64,000 nt of DNA. Source: Spinellus fusiger (taxonomy: Eukaryota; Mucoromycota; Mucoromycetes; Mucorales; Phycomycetaceae). The stretch spans positions 124,001 to 188,000 of the forward strand of contig JALLLS010000033.1 of assembly GCA_025094145.1 (NCBI GenBank), given 5' to 3'. Positions 32,147-45,198 of this stretch are shown piece after piece; position 1 is the stretch's first letter; every line of letters starts with the position of its first letter. The notes beneath the pieces were generated by a model, which was not told where the DNA came from, made no database searches, and was given only the letters and a program-made list of their open reading frames with translations. The position numbers and the translations under genes are program-made.

Positions 32147-35100
32147 GTAACACTTCTGCAGTGAGTTGCTTTGTCTATTGTCTGTAGTAGTATTCAGTTA
32201 CCGCAGCCAAGGTGATAAGCATTACCAACCAATATTTCTTAGTAAATAATCACATCCAAGCTTAATCTATTTATGTAAATAATACACTTTTTCCGAAAAT
32301 AATTAGCACTATTGTTTGGTAAGGTCTATACCAATTTTAGATAAGGTTTTTATTTTATTTTATTAAGACATCTATTGAATTTCGAAGCAGGGCAACGACA
32401 AAAACCTTACAGTCACTGAGGATCACATTATTATATACATCAGAGAATCTAATCTTAAGGGTTTTATTACCCAAAAGTCTTTCTATCTTTTGTCTAATTT
32501 TTGTGACTATCTAACAAGGGGTAGAAAAGTAGACTGGAAAGTGTTCCAATATTAAATAAAATATGTGCCAAAATAAATAAATAAATAAATATAAATATAT
32601 GTCAATTATTTCGAAGACGGTGCTAATCATTTTCGGAAAGAAGAATACATGTTGTTTTTTCTGTTCTATAAATCAAACATGCCTCAAAATGCTTCAACGT
32701 TTTTAATGTTGTTTCAAATAAAGCATCTTGTGTATGTGTAGCCTCATCTCCATAAAAAAAGAGATAGAAAAGTGAACACCGATGCGGAAATTTAAAAAAT
32801 AATGTTGAGAGATTGCAAACAGTCTGATACACAAATCTTACTCTAAAAATAATTGAAGGGTCACTCTGGATTATCTTTATGCTATAAATACTTATTGTTA
32901 TTGTATTAGTTAATCATGTAGTGTAAATCAAACCTTGTAGTAGGCAAAGCAGGTTTTTTTATATTACCGGATATGTGTTTTCGCTACGGGAGACTTTAGC
33001 CGAAGGATGACACCATTAGAGTGTTTTTGATGGCAAGTCACTGAGCTTGTGGTGAACAAGGACCAAAGTATTCTTTGTAGATAGCGTGACTGGTAATAAT
33101 TATTGCATTCAAAAGATGGAGATGAATTCACATTAGAGACAGTTGGACAAATACAATGGTAACCTTATCTATTATCAGAATAGACATGAAAACAGAAATA
33201 AAACTACTCTACATAAAATAATACATCAATTGATTTTTGGCTAACTCATAGATATACAGTCGTAGACTTTTATTTGCTTGAACATCTTTTCTGCTTTAGA
33301 TTCAATGAATCGAAGCTACCTTTTTTCATCTAGATATACAATTTTTTTAAATAATAATAAGATTTATTAGTAGAATAAAGATGCATACTAAGCCAATGTT
33401 ATTCTAAAAGGCCATCCAGCAACCGACTATTGTTTTCTTTAATAATCATAATCATAATCATAATAAATAGAAAGGTTCTTCAGTAGAACTAGAAATCCTT
33501 CTAGTTGTGCAATGAAAAAGAGTACAGAGACATGGCTTGCAAAAACCTTAAGTCTTGCATCTGCTGCATGCCTTCTTTTCTATGGCTTTGCTCTGTCCTT
33601 CACCTGCTGATATTTTTATATAGGTAAAATCCACTTGCAGTGGTAGAAAGAGATAGATGAACATATCAAATCATAATCACATTTGAAACAAGTCTGATTT
33701 ACTATTGATAAAGGTAACTACTGGTTAAATCTAAAAAGAGAAAAATAAAAATAAACTTAGTGTTGTATCTATGACACTTTAGTAAACACAAAGGCAAAGC
33801 ATATTACACAAATTCAAAGAATCAAGGCATCTCTAAATATAAACTAAGATTTGGTGCACTGTACCGGAAAGGATGTACGGAGAGAAGAGAAGAGATAGGA
33901 TTATTTTGTCTTTGTGCTTCATGTAAACATAGCCTTGTTTGCAAATGTCTTGATAATGTTTCTACTTTTTATTTTATTTTATTTATTTATTTATTAAAAA
34001 AAAACTGTATTTCATATTGCACTGGAGTGCTATTATTTTGTTAGTTTCAGGCAAACTGAACAATCTATTCATCTTGCCTCATCATTGGTATCTTATTCAT
34101 ACAATTTACATGCTATTTTTGTATTTCAGTGGCCAATGATATGCTCTCTTTTTACTGATAAAACAGTTGCAGCTCTCACTTGTTTTCATGTTTCAGCCAA
34201 CAAAAATAATAATACGCCCAAAGATAGGTTGTTAGGTGATCTATTGGATGAGCTGTCGGATGAGCTGTCGGATGAAGCATTGAATAGACTCTTAGTCAAA
34301 GTCGCTGAGTAAATTATTGGCTGATCAAACAGTCGATGTTTTTAAGGGGTAAGCGAATCAATAAATAATGACCCGATGAGCAGTAGAGACAGTTTTGGTA
34401 AGCTTTAGTACAGCAAAAAGGAATTTCTTTTTGGTAGAAGGAATAGTCAGTATGGGCAATTATCTAAGCCCTGGGAAAAGAAACATCGGAACATGACCAG
34501 TAAAAGGTGCTTGAAAAGGCATTTTTATAGGCTTAGTGTTACACGCCATCTAATTTGGATGGACAAAGTATTCTTGCCGCCACAATGTCTTGGTTTGGTC
34601 TCTGCGCATACTCGTATTACCATGGTAGCCGATGGAAATAATAATAATAAGGATAATAATAATAATAATAAGGATAACCAGAGTGCTATCTTGTCATTTA
34701 TACTATAGCAATCATGCCATAAGATTATACACAAATGTCATAAGACCAGAGCTTGAATGGTTTGTACACTTGCTTGTTGCGACATACTCAATGATAGACT
34801 GACTTTTAGTGTTTCTCTTTTGATGGCTTTGACTGTGTGGGCTATGCATAACCATCACGAGAGAGTCAAAAGAAATGCTCCATAACATCTCATTCTCAGT
34901 TCAATTGCATTGCTCTTCACTTGTAACGATAAATAAGAAAATAGAAAAAGTTGCTTATGGCAAGTAGAAAACAATTCAATCTGTTGCAAGGCAATTGCAT
35001 GTGTAATCCATGTTAATAAGTTGGAATCTTATTTCTTGTATTCCAATAGAAATATAACTTTATTCATCTATCAAAACCTTGCCATTTTTCTTGTCTATCA

Positions 35101-36312
35101 GAGACATCTACAGCTTTTTATAGCCCCAGATAGGATCTATTTATGGGGCCAGTGTTCGTCTTTATTCAAGTGTACAAATGTGTATTGGTTGCCATGTTAC
35201 TTGGTACCTAAACAGGGAGCATAGTACCAGGTAATAAAGAATAAGAAATGAATGAGAGAGCACTGATACGATTGTAAATATATCAGATTCTGCTTGCCCT
35301 ACTAAAGCCTTTTTTGTTCAACAAGTCTTTTAAGAAAATGATTCCATGTGTATGTGTATGTGCTTTTTGCTGTTACATTATTATTAAAAATGTTAATAAT
35401 AAAAAGCTAGAGATAGAGAATAGGAATGAAAATTAAAAATAAAACAGGATCCTCCAGTACACAGTTATCACAGCAACTTAAACCCTATATCTTGTCCCAA
35501 GGTCTCTAATGCTCTAGAGTGAGACCAGTAATGCATTCTTAACACCACCAACAAGCAGCATTCATTTCAAAGACTGTAAGATGTAAAGAGATTGACATAA
35601 TTTATCTGTCTCTTTACTGCATACTACATACATGATGTGTGATTGATAATGGAATATTAAATCCTCAAAATTTAGTAGTGCAGTACTACGCATTTACTCA
35701 GCAGAGTTGAAAGAAAATAGTATACCAGGTAACTTGAACGAGTCATGTATGGAATGATGCATATAATTTCTTTTTTTTCTTATTTTCTGTTGTTGGCTGT
35801 GATTATTCATTAAATGCATGTCTATAATACTATATTACACGGTCAGATTAGAACATTATGACATTTATTGTAAATCTTTTCTTCTTCTCTCCATCTACCC
35901 TACCAAGTAGTGAGATACAGATTGCTATTGGATAGTAAAAGAGAATAGATGGAAAGAAAATAAAAAGCGATTAGCAACCATTTCCTCTGTGAATTCAGCC
36001 AGAAAAGAAGATGGTTCTATAGAATACAAAAAGAATGAGGGACATTTGGGATAGGCTATAGATGAAGTTATAAGTTTGATAGAGAAAACCCAGCCCTTTC
36101 GTTATTATTGTATTTCTTAACCAGTTCCATTTCTTTTGTCTCTTTGTGTGTGTAGGTGTAGGTGTATGTGATACCCTGATGCCAGAAATTAACTGCTGTC
36201 CTACACTTATCAAAAATAGATACTTTTGTTTTAGCTTTTTGGTTTTGATAGGGTAACCAAGGCAGAGTCCCTTGATTCATATTTGGGTTAGGTGAAGTGC
36301 GATGCGAGAAAG

Positions 36313-36320
36313 TATAAAAT
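36313..36320 (+). promoter_or_regulatory. TATA box of chitin deacetylase gene
   Basis: TATAAAAT lies 68-75 bp upstream of the ATG at 36388, with a pyrimidine-rich stretch between, the usual arrangement for a strongly transcribed fungal gene. Confidence 0.6.
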
Positions 36321-36387
36321 GTACTTGATGTGGTAACTCCTAGTCATCTTTACCCTCACTTCTTCCACCTCTATTACTCATATTACC

Positions 36388-37875
36388 ATGCTACCTAAGC
36401 TATTTTTACTTGCTACTCTTACTCTCTCTGCGGTGAATGCTCAATCTATCACCGCACCCCCTAAACCCATACCCACTGCTGCTGTTAGTTCTGGAGTATT
36501 TAGTTTTAAAGAAACCTATCCCTCCGCAGGCTCAAAGCCTAATCCCAAGCCTGAATGGATTAGCCTTATCAGCAATGCTACTATTGCCAATGCACCTGTA
36601 TTGACAGGAAATTCTAATGGTAGGCATTGGAGAATTTAACAGAAGAGACGAGAAAGAAAATACTTATCTTTGACACTTCAATTCTCCTTTTGATTTTCTA
36701 GGTCCACGTCAAGTCGGCAATTCAGATGCATTTTGCGATTGGAGTTTCACTGGATGTACTCGTCCTACTGACATTGTCTCTTGTCCCAAGGGTCAATGGG
36801 GTATTACTTACGACGACGGACCTACTGATTTCAGTTCCAAACTTTACGACTTCCTTGATACAACTCAACAAAAAGCCACCCTCTTTATGATTGGAGGCCA
36901 GGTCGTTCGTTATCCTAATCTTGTAAAGCGTGCTTATGATAGCGGTCATGAAATAGCCATCCATACATGGTACGCAGGTTTTTCTTTTTTTTTGTCTACA
37001 GAAATTCTTATTTTTTATACTGTTTTTTAATGTTTATTATTCATTTCACTTTTTTATTTATTAATATTTTTATTACTATTTATTAGGTCTCACAGCTACT
37101 TGACTACAGAAACAAATGAGCAAATTATTGCTGAACTCAAATGGACTGAATTGGCCATTGAAGAAGTCACTGGTAGAAAGCCTCGTTTCTTCCGTCCTGT
37201 AAGTGTGTTTTCTGGAAATTAAGGAGAGAAGGAGGGGACTATGAAAAAGTAGCAAAGAGAGCAAGAAGGAGAGCATGCAAGAGGCATTTGATCAGCATGA
37301 TTCTATTTGTTCATCAGGCACTAATTCATTGTATTGGTTGTGTTTAGCCCTATGGTGATATCGATGACCGTGTTCGTGACATTGGAAAGGCTCTTGGATT
37401 CACTCCTGTTATCTGGAATCACGATACTGATGACTGGATGTTGGGCGAATCTACTACTTTCCAAGCAAGCTGGATCGATAACAATGCTACTCAATGGGTC
37501 GGTGAGGCTGCCACTGCTACTGTAGGTGGTGTGTCTCTTGAACATGACCTGTATGCAGCCACAGTAGATGCTGCTATTCGTATTCTCCCTCTGCTTCAAA
37601 AGGCCTACAAAGTAACTACAATTGGTAGCTGCTCAGGACAGCCTTCTTACAAGGATGGTGGTAACACCACCCTCACTACCTCTACTGCCTCTACCCTTTC
37701 TTCTGCAACACAGACTGCCTCCTCTACTGTTATTTCTGCCAGTATCCGTCCTGCAGGTCCTGCTGTTACTCTTGTGCAGAAACCACAGAACTCCAACAGT
37801 GCAGGCAACAGTATTTTCCCTACTGCCGTCACTGTCTTGGCTTTGACTGTTCTGACAATTGGGTCGCTTATCTAA
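36388..37875 (+). CDS. CDA: Chitin/polysaccharide deacetylase (CE4), GPI-anchor-like
   Basis: Secreted metal-dependent enzyme that removes acetyl groups from chitin to make chitosan in the cell wall. Four exons: 36388-36619, 36702-36969, 37087-37198, 37348-37875; sum 1140 nt, 379 aa. A signal peptide is evident (MLPKLFLLATLTLSAVNAQS). CE4 (NodB) motifs in order: TYDDGP (motif 1, catalytic base and metal Asp), HEIAIHTWSHSY (His metal ligands), RFFRPPYGD, HDTDDW, and GVSLEHDL with the last His. Two Cys pairs flank the domain (FCDW/GCTRP). The C-terminus is a Thr/Ser-rich linker followed by Asn-Ser-Ala and a hydrophobic tail (TAVTVLALTVLTIGSLI), the layout of a GPI signal. Typical of the multi-copy Mucorales deacetylases. 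Confidence 0.95.
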
Positions 37876-38407
37876 TTTCTCTTTCTTTAATGTGTGCATC
37901 ACCTACATCTACCTTTTTACCATTCCTTTTATCTTCACTTTCTTTTTTATTTGTATCATAATTGAAGTAGCTTATGTATAGGTTAATGTTTCTTATTCAT
38001 TCTTTGGATCTTTCTTTCAATATTATTATTATCATTATTATTATCATCATTATTATTAAAAAATTAAAATTAAAAAAGAAGGAAAAATAAAGAGCTAATA
38101 GCATGTATAAACACACCCATTTACAATTTCATATGTCATTGATTGTGTTTTTATATGAATGGGTTGGGTGGGCTAATAAATAATAATATAGATCGTAATG
38201 GTATTGTTACTAAACAAATAGGTACTAAACAAGCAGACTAGCACTGCATGATTTCTGATGTATGTCTATTATGGTTATTGTTATTATTGATGTTATTACA
38301 CAAGACGCGTGTCCTTTTCTTTTTGTTGGAAATGAAATCAAGAAGAATGTAAAAAGATAACATTTATCTTTCTTTTTTCTTGCCTCATGCCGAGGATAAA
38401 GATGTGT
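37876..38407. other. Convergent 3' spacer
   Basis: Between the deacetylase stop and the minus-strand small zinc-finger gene. ATT/ATC triplet runs at 38020-38060; no gene seen. Confidence 0.55.
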
Positions 38408-39128
38408 TTAAGCCGTAGCAACAAAGCCTAGAAATGAAGTAGAATATATCGCCCAATAATGAATAAATATAGGTAGTGAATGGAGTCTAGTCTATCTCAT
38501 CTTACCGGGGAAGCAGTCAGCCATTGTCTTTCCATGCTTATTGACAGCATGTTCAGTCAAACTATAGAGTATAAAATAAAGAAAATTGGTTAGAGGAGTA
38601 AAAAGAAAGGGTGTGTCTGCAACATTCTATACATACGCCTTTTCACGACTTGTGCACAGGAAGGTCTGGAAGCATTGTTTACAGATAATGTTTTTGGCAG
38701 CTTCGTTCTATTGTACAGATCGTATTTAATATTAAAGAATAAAATGCTCTTCCATCTTACTTACCACCTTGAGTTGAGAACTGGGACCTTTGTTAGCAGC
38801 CTTGGCGTTGCGTTCGCGCTTCATTTGAGCTTTTTGTCCCTGAAAAGATAAGAAAAGGGAGATTTAACTCGTATTGTTTTCTCTTTCTCTATTTCTTCTC
38901 TTATTTGTACACAAGTAAGCTTCCTTATTTTTTATCCTTTCTTCTCAACTCATAATGCGCATTCGTTGATAAATATATATACACAAGTACAAGTACAAGC
39001 ACACACACACACGCATACGCACACACATACGCACAAACACAAGCACAAGCACACATCACTAAATAAACAAATTCTCTCCTTCTCCTCTCCTTTTTTCTAT
39101 CTTTTGTTTGGCTACTTACGTTTCCCAT
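38408..39128 (-). CDS. Small At2g23090/DUF1909-type C2H2 zinc-finger protein
   Basis: Conserved eukaryotic small protein of unknown role, related to ZNF706/4F5 proteins. Five exons: 39128-39120, 38839-38765, 38707-38637, 38561-38506, 38427-38408; sum 231 nt, 76 aa. The N-terminal half is basic (GQKAQMKRERNAKAANKG). The zinc finger reads IICKQCFQTFLCT and then LTEHAVNKHGK, i.e. C-x2-C and H-x4-H ligands, followed by the family's ACFP-like DCFPG. Strikingly, the first coding exon is only nine nucleotides (MGN), separated from the rest by a 280-nt intron carrying CA-type repeats; the last coding exon is 20 nt. Length matches the plant homologues (about 78 aa). Too fragmented to appear as any long ORF. 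Confidence 0.88.
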
Positions 39129-40312
39129 GGTGTTTTATAGGTGCTTAAAATGTGAGAGGTGACAAACAAAAAAAAATATTGAAAAATCAATAAAAACAAA
39201 ACTAGCGGAAATAGAATACTGGAAAGGCACTGAGTCTGTTCCTACTTTATTTTTTATTTTTTAAATGTCCCTAAAGTGCTAATTGGTTTACAACCCAAGC
39301 TACTAAACCCGCATGCTTTCTGACACTAGAGCAGGATAGATACATAAAAAGAACCAAATAGAAAAGTCCATCAGGATTCAAGGCATACATCACGTGATGA
39401 GAGAGGGTAAGTGATCTTCTATTGTCTTGAGTGATCTGATCATTGTTTTGCACTAGTAAACTAAAACTCACAATGGCATACATTAACATTTGGTCTGATT
39501 TTGAACATTTCTTATTCGTTCTACCCTTATAATTGAGTCTCTTCAATTCAAATGAGTGAAAAGACACTAGGAATAGGGCTGGGTCATAGATTATTGGTGT
39601 TTGTGGATAGGTCGCCAACAGTAGAGCCCAATGACATGAAGAAGACTCTTTCTGAATCATTAACAAGACTATTATTACTAGAGTAGGAATGATATACAGA
39701 TAGAGATAAAATACAGTACTAAACAGTCTTCTTTTATTAGTCTAAAGAGTTATAGTTATATAAAAAAGATACATTCTATAAACACTATTTATTATCCTGC
39801 TATTATCTTGTTATTTATTATCCTGTTATTTATTATCCTGTTATCTATTATCCTGTTATCTATTATCCTGTTATTTATTATCCTGTTATTATCCTGCTAT
39901 TATCCTATTCTATTATTATTATTCTATTATCTTTTCACTGAATGATTCCAAAGATGTTCTCATTACTGTTATCCCTTGTTCACAGTTAGAGAGCGTTGAG
40001 TTTCAATTACTATCCACTACTCTTTTACACAGGGATTGCATTCAATAGAGACCTCATCAAATGTATCCTACAAGCAGATTTAGGAACTATTGCCAATAAG
40101 GCAAGCGATTCTAACAAAACTCAGTAGACCATACACAGATAAATAAGATGGACGTCATACGTCGACTCCTCTTAAAGCAACTAAAGGAATAAGTATCAGT
40201 GACGGCATTGTACTGCAAATACTAGTTTCTTTCATCTCGCCCACACACACACACACACATATCAATAAAGTCGTCTACACTTTTCTATCTCTTCAATTAG
40301 CACCCATTGATC
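39129..40312. other. Spacer with 15-bp tandem repeat
   Basis: A minus-strand open frame of 131 codons (39271-39666) has no recognisable family and no flanking exons. A TTATCCTGTTATTTA-like repeat fills 39790-39905. A CA run is at 40243-40258. Confidence 0.5.
39790..39905. repeat. TTATCCTGTTATTTA-type minisatellite
   Basis: Six to seven imperfect copies of a unit of about 15 bp, with TTATCTATTA and CTGCTATTA variants. Confidence 0.85.
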
Positions 40313-40852
40313 ATGCTATCCGACGACCTTACAGGCAACTCTACAAGCAACTCAAGCAAGGAGCGCAGTGATTTTCCCTCTCACCTGCCTGTTGAAATGG
40401 CACTAGCACCCCAAGACAACCCCTACCGACAGAAAATCAGTACAAGAAACCCAGGTTCTGTAAAGGAAGCATCACAAAAGAACCCCCATGGCTTGGCACA
40501 ACACACCCTCTCACCTGAGAAACTAGGTGTTACTGGCTATGTTAAGGATGTAGCAGGATTTGTTAAGGATGTTATTTATCAAGTATGGGATAAGCCCGAG
40601 AAGAATGAGGATCAGGAAGACCAACACACAAATAAGCTATTAGAGTGCACTTCTGATGTTCTCTCTCCCCAAGAAATCCCCATCTCTAATAGCCCAACTC
40701 ACCCGAAATCCCCTCTTGTTGAGACTGTAATAAGCCTATTTCCGGGCGTGGGGAGCCCTCATATCCCTGGCTGTGATCATGCAGACATGCTTCGTAATGA
40801 CCTGAGGACACATAATGGTGTCCTACAGAATAGCTCAACACGTCCCTTTTGA
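40313..40852 (+). CDS. Orphan intronless ORF, hypothetical protein
   Basis: A 179-codon frame from ATG 40313 with no family I recognise. It is Ser/Pro/Asn-rich and mostly hydrophilic. It has one compact aromatic/hydrophobic patch (GVTGYVKDVAGFVKDVIYQV, about residues 75-94), a near-duplicate of VKDVAGF and VKDVIYQ that could form an amphipathic helix. There is no signal peptide or membrane segment. Codon use and its GC content above the surrounding spacer support real coding. It lies alone between the zinc-finger and nucleotidase genes. It could be a lineage-specific gene. Confidence 0.55.
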   Translation: MLSDDLTGNSTSNSSKERSDFPSHLPVEMALAPQDNPYRQKISTRNPGSVKEASQKNPHGLAQHTLSPEKLGVTGYVKDVAGFVKDVIYQVWDKPEKNEDQEDQHTNKLLECTSDVLSPQEIPISNSPTHPKSPLVETVISLFPGVGSPHIPGCDHADMLRNDLRTHNGVLQNSSTRPF

Positions 40853-41172
40853 ATAATAATAATAAGAGATGAAGTTCAAAATATCCTATGATATAGCTAT
40901 AAAAATCGATCAATGCCTACAAAATAAAAATCAATATCGACCAGGAGATACTATCTAGCAAAATAACATATGTCTTAAGGCCCCCTTCATTAGTATAACT
41001 ATTAATGTGATTCGCGGATAATAATATGCCTTGTTGACGTAGAGACCATTCAATGCACCGAGACTTTACAAACTGTATGTCCATAAGGATAATTCATTGC
41101 AAATAAAAGTCTCTCTAGTATGTCTTGTATTTATTAGATAAAAGTAGAGAGAGAATAGAATAGAATAAAACA
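40853..41172. other. 3' spacer
   Basis: Short AT-rich convergent spacer; nothing seen. Confidence 0.5.
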
Positions 41173-42350
41173 TTAGTTATTCAATGCCAATATGAAATCA
41201 TGGACTGGGGACATGTTAGCATCACCCACAATGACAATATCAAACTTCTCAACATAGGCTGGCTCAAGGACTTTAATGTCATGATTCAGAAATCCAATGG
41301 ACAGACACAGATCATGACTCACACCCTCACCCATTTGAAGATCACCAAGAGAGTCACCGATCAAGACTACATTTCTGCGTTTCTGAATACTCGCATAGTG
41401 AGAAGTAGATTCTAACTGGAATTCACTCTTGTTAAAGACGTGTATCAATGGGTCCTTGAAGCCCACACATCTTCCTTCAGCATCAATGTCCATTGCATTG
41501 GACACAATGAACATATTCTCTAGTAACATGGAGGATTGTACAAGGACCTCACGAATAAGATTAAGAACACCCGCAGAGAATACTAAGAATGGGATTTTGG
41601 ATGTGTTACATGCTTGCAAAACATCACCGAGCATTGGACGAAGTTCAAGTCTGGCTTCCTTCACCATGGCCTTGATATCTATTCATTTCAATTCATAGAC
41701 ACACCACCCCCTGTCAATATAACATTTTCTGTGTCGTTCTTTCTGTTTCTTTACTCACCCTCTTCAGTAAGATTTTGAGCAATCATCAGTCTATGGGCTT
41801 CTTCCCACCATTGAATCATAAAAGGTGTCTTCTCCTCGTGCGTCATGTTGGGATGAATCTCAATAGCATAAAAGGTCTCTGATACTTTTTTAGCCTCTAC
41901 ACTGTACTATGATGACTTAGTGACATATTCTGTACATAGACAACTATCTATTGTCTGTAGTGTCTTACTTTTGGATCTATTTTGGAATACTTTGCAGGAA
42001 TATTGTGTGAAGAAGAGTTGCGTTCAAGGGCATCGGTCTGCTGGTTCCTGACCCAATAACGAGACATGGTCATATCAAAATCTATAGAAAGAATCAATAA
42101 AAACCTTAACCGAGGGAGTAGGTCCCATTATTTACCACAAATAACATGGATCCCCTCTGAACCATCTTTCAGGATCTTGGAGGCTTTTGTCTTGAATGAC
42201 TCCTTATCATTAATACGAACTGTAGGATTCTTCAATAATGTATTCACTATTGCAATAAGTACATGAATCTTAGTTTTAAGGGTTACATAATATCTCCACT
42301 CTGTTCTCAACAGAGTCTAATTGACCACGAGTTTCTTCAGTGACACCCAT
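41173..42350 (-). CDS. NT5C3: Cytosolic 5'-nucleotidase III (pyrimidine 5'-nucleotidase)
   Basis: HAD-superfamily phosphatase acting on pyrimidine nucleoside monophosphates. Five exons: 42350-42287, 42246-42136, 42081-41969, 41906-41759, 41678-41173; sum 942 nt, 313 aa. The nucleophile motif is ICGDFDMTMSRYW (first Asp nucleophile, second acid/base). WWEEAHRLMIAQNLTEE matches the family's cap region. FLVFSAGVLNLIREVL carries the Ser of HAD motif II. Motifs III and IV are seen as HVFNKSEF and VLIGDSLGDLQMGEGV. The C-terminus is IVIVGDANMSPVHDFI. Length matches animal cN-III. The start at 42350 gives MGVTEETRGQLDS; the intron 1 splice keeps frame. Confidence 0.93.
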
Positions 42351-45198
42351 AATGTAATTTTAATGAAAAGAAAAAGATACAACGAAAATAGTGACCTTGA
42401 GTGTTTATTAATAACATATACACATCCAAGGATTTTCTGGCTTTTAAGGGGTAACACACCATTTTACTTAAGGAGTTATTCTATCTCCATTTCCACTGCG
42501 TTATTTAAAATGAAAGATATACTAGTATCTAATTTATTTTTTCTTTTTGTAGACTACATCACTATCAAAGTGTATAGTATTTGCAAACTAGTGTTGATGA
42601 ATAGAATTGTTTATTATAATATTTGGGGTAATACTATCTATTAGTGAAGCTATTAACAAAGATCATTCACTATATCAATAGAATATACACCCAAGATACC
42701 ATTGACAGTATAAAAGACCACCCAAGACTGACTTGAAAGGAGTCTATTTATTAACAAAACAATGCATGTCTTGTGGAATACCTTGAACTCAAGCCCAGAT
42801 AAAGACACTATTTATCCTTTTTATTACTAGAATAGCCTTTGGTGATGTCTACCACTTCCTTCTATTGTTTTGCTTTGTTAATAGTAGCACACTATCTTGC
42901 TTGGCTATGCTTGTATTGACGAGTACTTGGGTGTTAAGTTGTTAGTTTTTATGAGAAACAGCAACAAAAGAGGATTATCAAAATAAATAATGTTTCTCTC
43001 TCTCTCTTTCTCTTTTGGACAATAGCCATCGGAGTGAGTTCTATAGGTTTTTTCATCAATATTATTTCAATCGTGTTATAAACTCTTACTGTGAGCCTAA
43101 AGACAACACATCAGAGAGGAATAACAATGACTACACTGTAATAATGAGGTGGTTCTAGTTTTATTTCTTCCTATCACTAATTTTATACTTTTCAATTGCA
43201 AAGTTAAAATTAATTACTGAAATAAGCAAATAGAGTATGAAGTGTTTGATTTCGATTGCAAAAAGTCCTTTTAGAACACATTATCCAATCAAAGCATCAC
43301 TGTAACTTAATAATCTGTTTATTTCTTTTTATATCCCAATGATCTTTAGGTGCATACACTAAGCTCAGTGATGCGGAGACCTCTTTTTTCCTTTTTATTT
43401 TATTTTAATAAAGGAAAAAAAAACCAAATATGATATTTTATACGTAATATGCACAAGGTGAAGCCTTATTTCTATTGTATTAAGGTCAAGCATTAAATAC
43501 GTCATAATATTGTAAGGAACCTTAGGACAGATCTATACTTATAGAAATAGATATAACAATTCTACATGAACAATAAAGAGGAAGAGAATAGAGGATATGA
43601 AAGGGTACAGAGTACAAGGGCTGAGAATAGCATTTATATTTACTCAGCATTTTATGCTTCACAAGTGTATTGCTACTATTTCATTCATTCATTTCTTAGT
43701 AAACAAGAAAGAAAAGAGAGACTTTAGCTTATGAATGAATGAAAATGACATGTATGTTTACCTGATAAGATGGGGTATTGCTTTGAAGATTTAGTTTCTG
43801 ATTGGGTTTCTTGGGTTATCATCCGCTGTATGTGATTTCCAATGCATATTGGTTGTAAACGTTCTAATGGCCTTTTGTAGTATTATTTTTTTCACTTTAT
43901 TATTATTATTCTAGAAAGAAAGAAAGAAAGAAAGAAAACCCATAGAGAATACTTTCTCTTTTCATTCATTCATAGAATAATATGAATTTACCTCTTTTAC
44001 AATGTCGTGAAAATAGAAAGCGTTACTGATGAGCAGATCTGAACTTTTGAGCTGGGATAAGCCATGATTTACTTAAAGTGTTTATCTGGTATTCATTTTC
44101 TATCGTTTCTTATACTCCTTTATTCAAAAATAATACACAATGAAAATAATAATGATAGTTCCATGGATGTATGTTACCATGAAAGAGACTTATGACTTGG
44201 TCTATATTCAATTTTATTAGATATGTTACTGATGGTTCACCTTTTTTCCTAACCCCACACAGCACAAGTCCGCATGTTAGTCTAAAGTGACCCATAGAAA
44301 GAGATATATGACAAATCATGCGTAGCTCTATTCATTTTTAGATCTTACTTAACCATTACTCAAATCTCAAGCGAGGCTCCCCATTTTTGTATTTTACTCT
44401 TTTCTTTTTCATGACCATTTGAACCCTTGGAGATGGACTCTAGAATCTTATGAGAGATAGTAGTACTTTGTATCAATAGCTTAGTCTTATTAGCAAAGAT
44501 GCTGTAATGTAGAGGCTCATTACCTAGCAGTTATTACAATATGATACTTCTATTCATATGGGCACTCTTCTGCATTGAGTAGATAATGCTATGGTTAAGA
44601 TATAAGAAAGTATATATCTTGGGGCAGTGCATCCTCTTTAAGACATCCATAAATATGTTGTGTTTATTTTCTTTCTTTTATGTCTTTATCATCAAGTTAA
44701 TTTCTTATGACGCTTATTGGTGCAGCTTTTGAAGTGTGTGGTATGTAGAAAGGCTGTTATTACAGTGAATATAGTATAAATGACTGTTCTTTACTTTCAA
44801 AAAAGTTAATATATGAAGTGTTATTATTGTTAACAGCAACAAGTGTTTTCAATTTTATTAAGAATACACTACATAATTCATAATGCATAATGTATAGTGC
44901 CATTATTGCTAAACTAAAAAAGAAAAGAAAAGAAAAAAGATATTCAATATTCCATAGCCAATAAATGATATTCCTATCATTGACTTACTCATAAAAAAAT
45001 AAAATAAAATAAAAAGACTTAAATAGCAAAGAAATGTACATAGGATGATTTATTATATTACAGAGAGGGAGGAAGAGGAGTATATGTAAGCATAGGTAAA
45101 TCAATAGAGCTAGCAAAAGAAAAAGAAAAAGAAAAAGAAAAAGAAAAGAAAAAAACAAGAAAACAAGAGAACACGATAAGATAATAAGATAATATAAT
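42351..45198. other. AT-rich spacer (2.8 kb)
   Basis: No gene recognised. Contains (GAAA)n near 43915-43940 and (GAAAAA)n at 45115-45150 just downstream of the PPR gene. Confidence 0.5.

Larger units (their letters stand above)
29259..36300. other. AT-rich gene desert (7 kb)
   Basis: No gene recognised. Short ORFs (e.g. 31579-31941, 34085-34312, 35021-35224) have no family resemblance or splice-linked neighbours. Notable items are T(n)A(n) palindromes at 29849-29874, 31614-31636 and 32124-32143, a stem-loop near 32979-33004, and a 12-bp GGATGAGCTGTC repeat near 34249-34275. Confidence 0.5.

Noticed and set aside
34085..34312. Short frame with a DELSDELSDE repeat
   Set aside because: Repeat is a 12-bp tandem duplication in spacer; no other coding evidence.
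39271..39666. 131-codon minus-strand frame
   Set aside because: No recognisable domain, no flanking exons and composition like the spacer; could be a decayed mobile element but unsupported.
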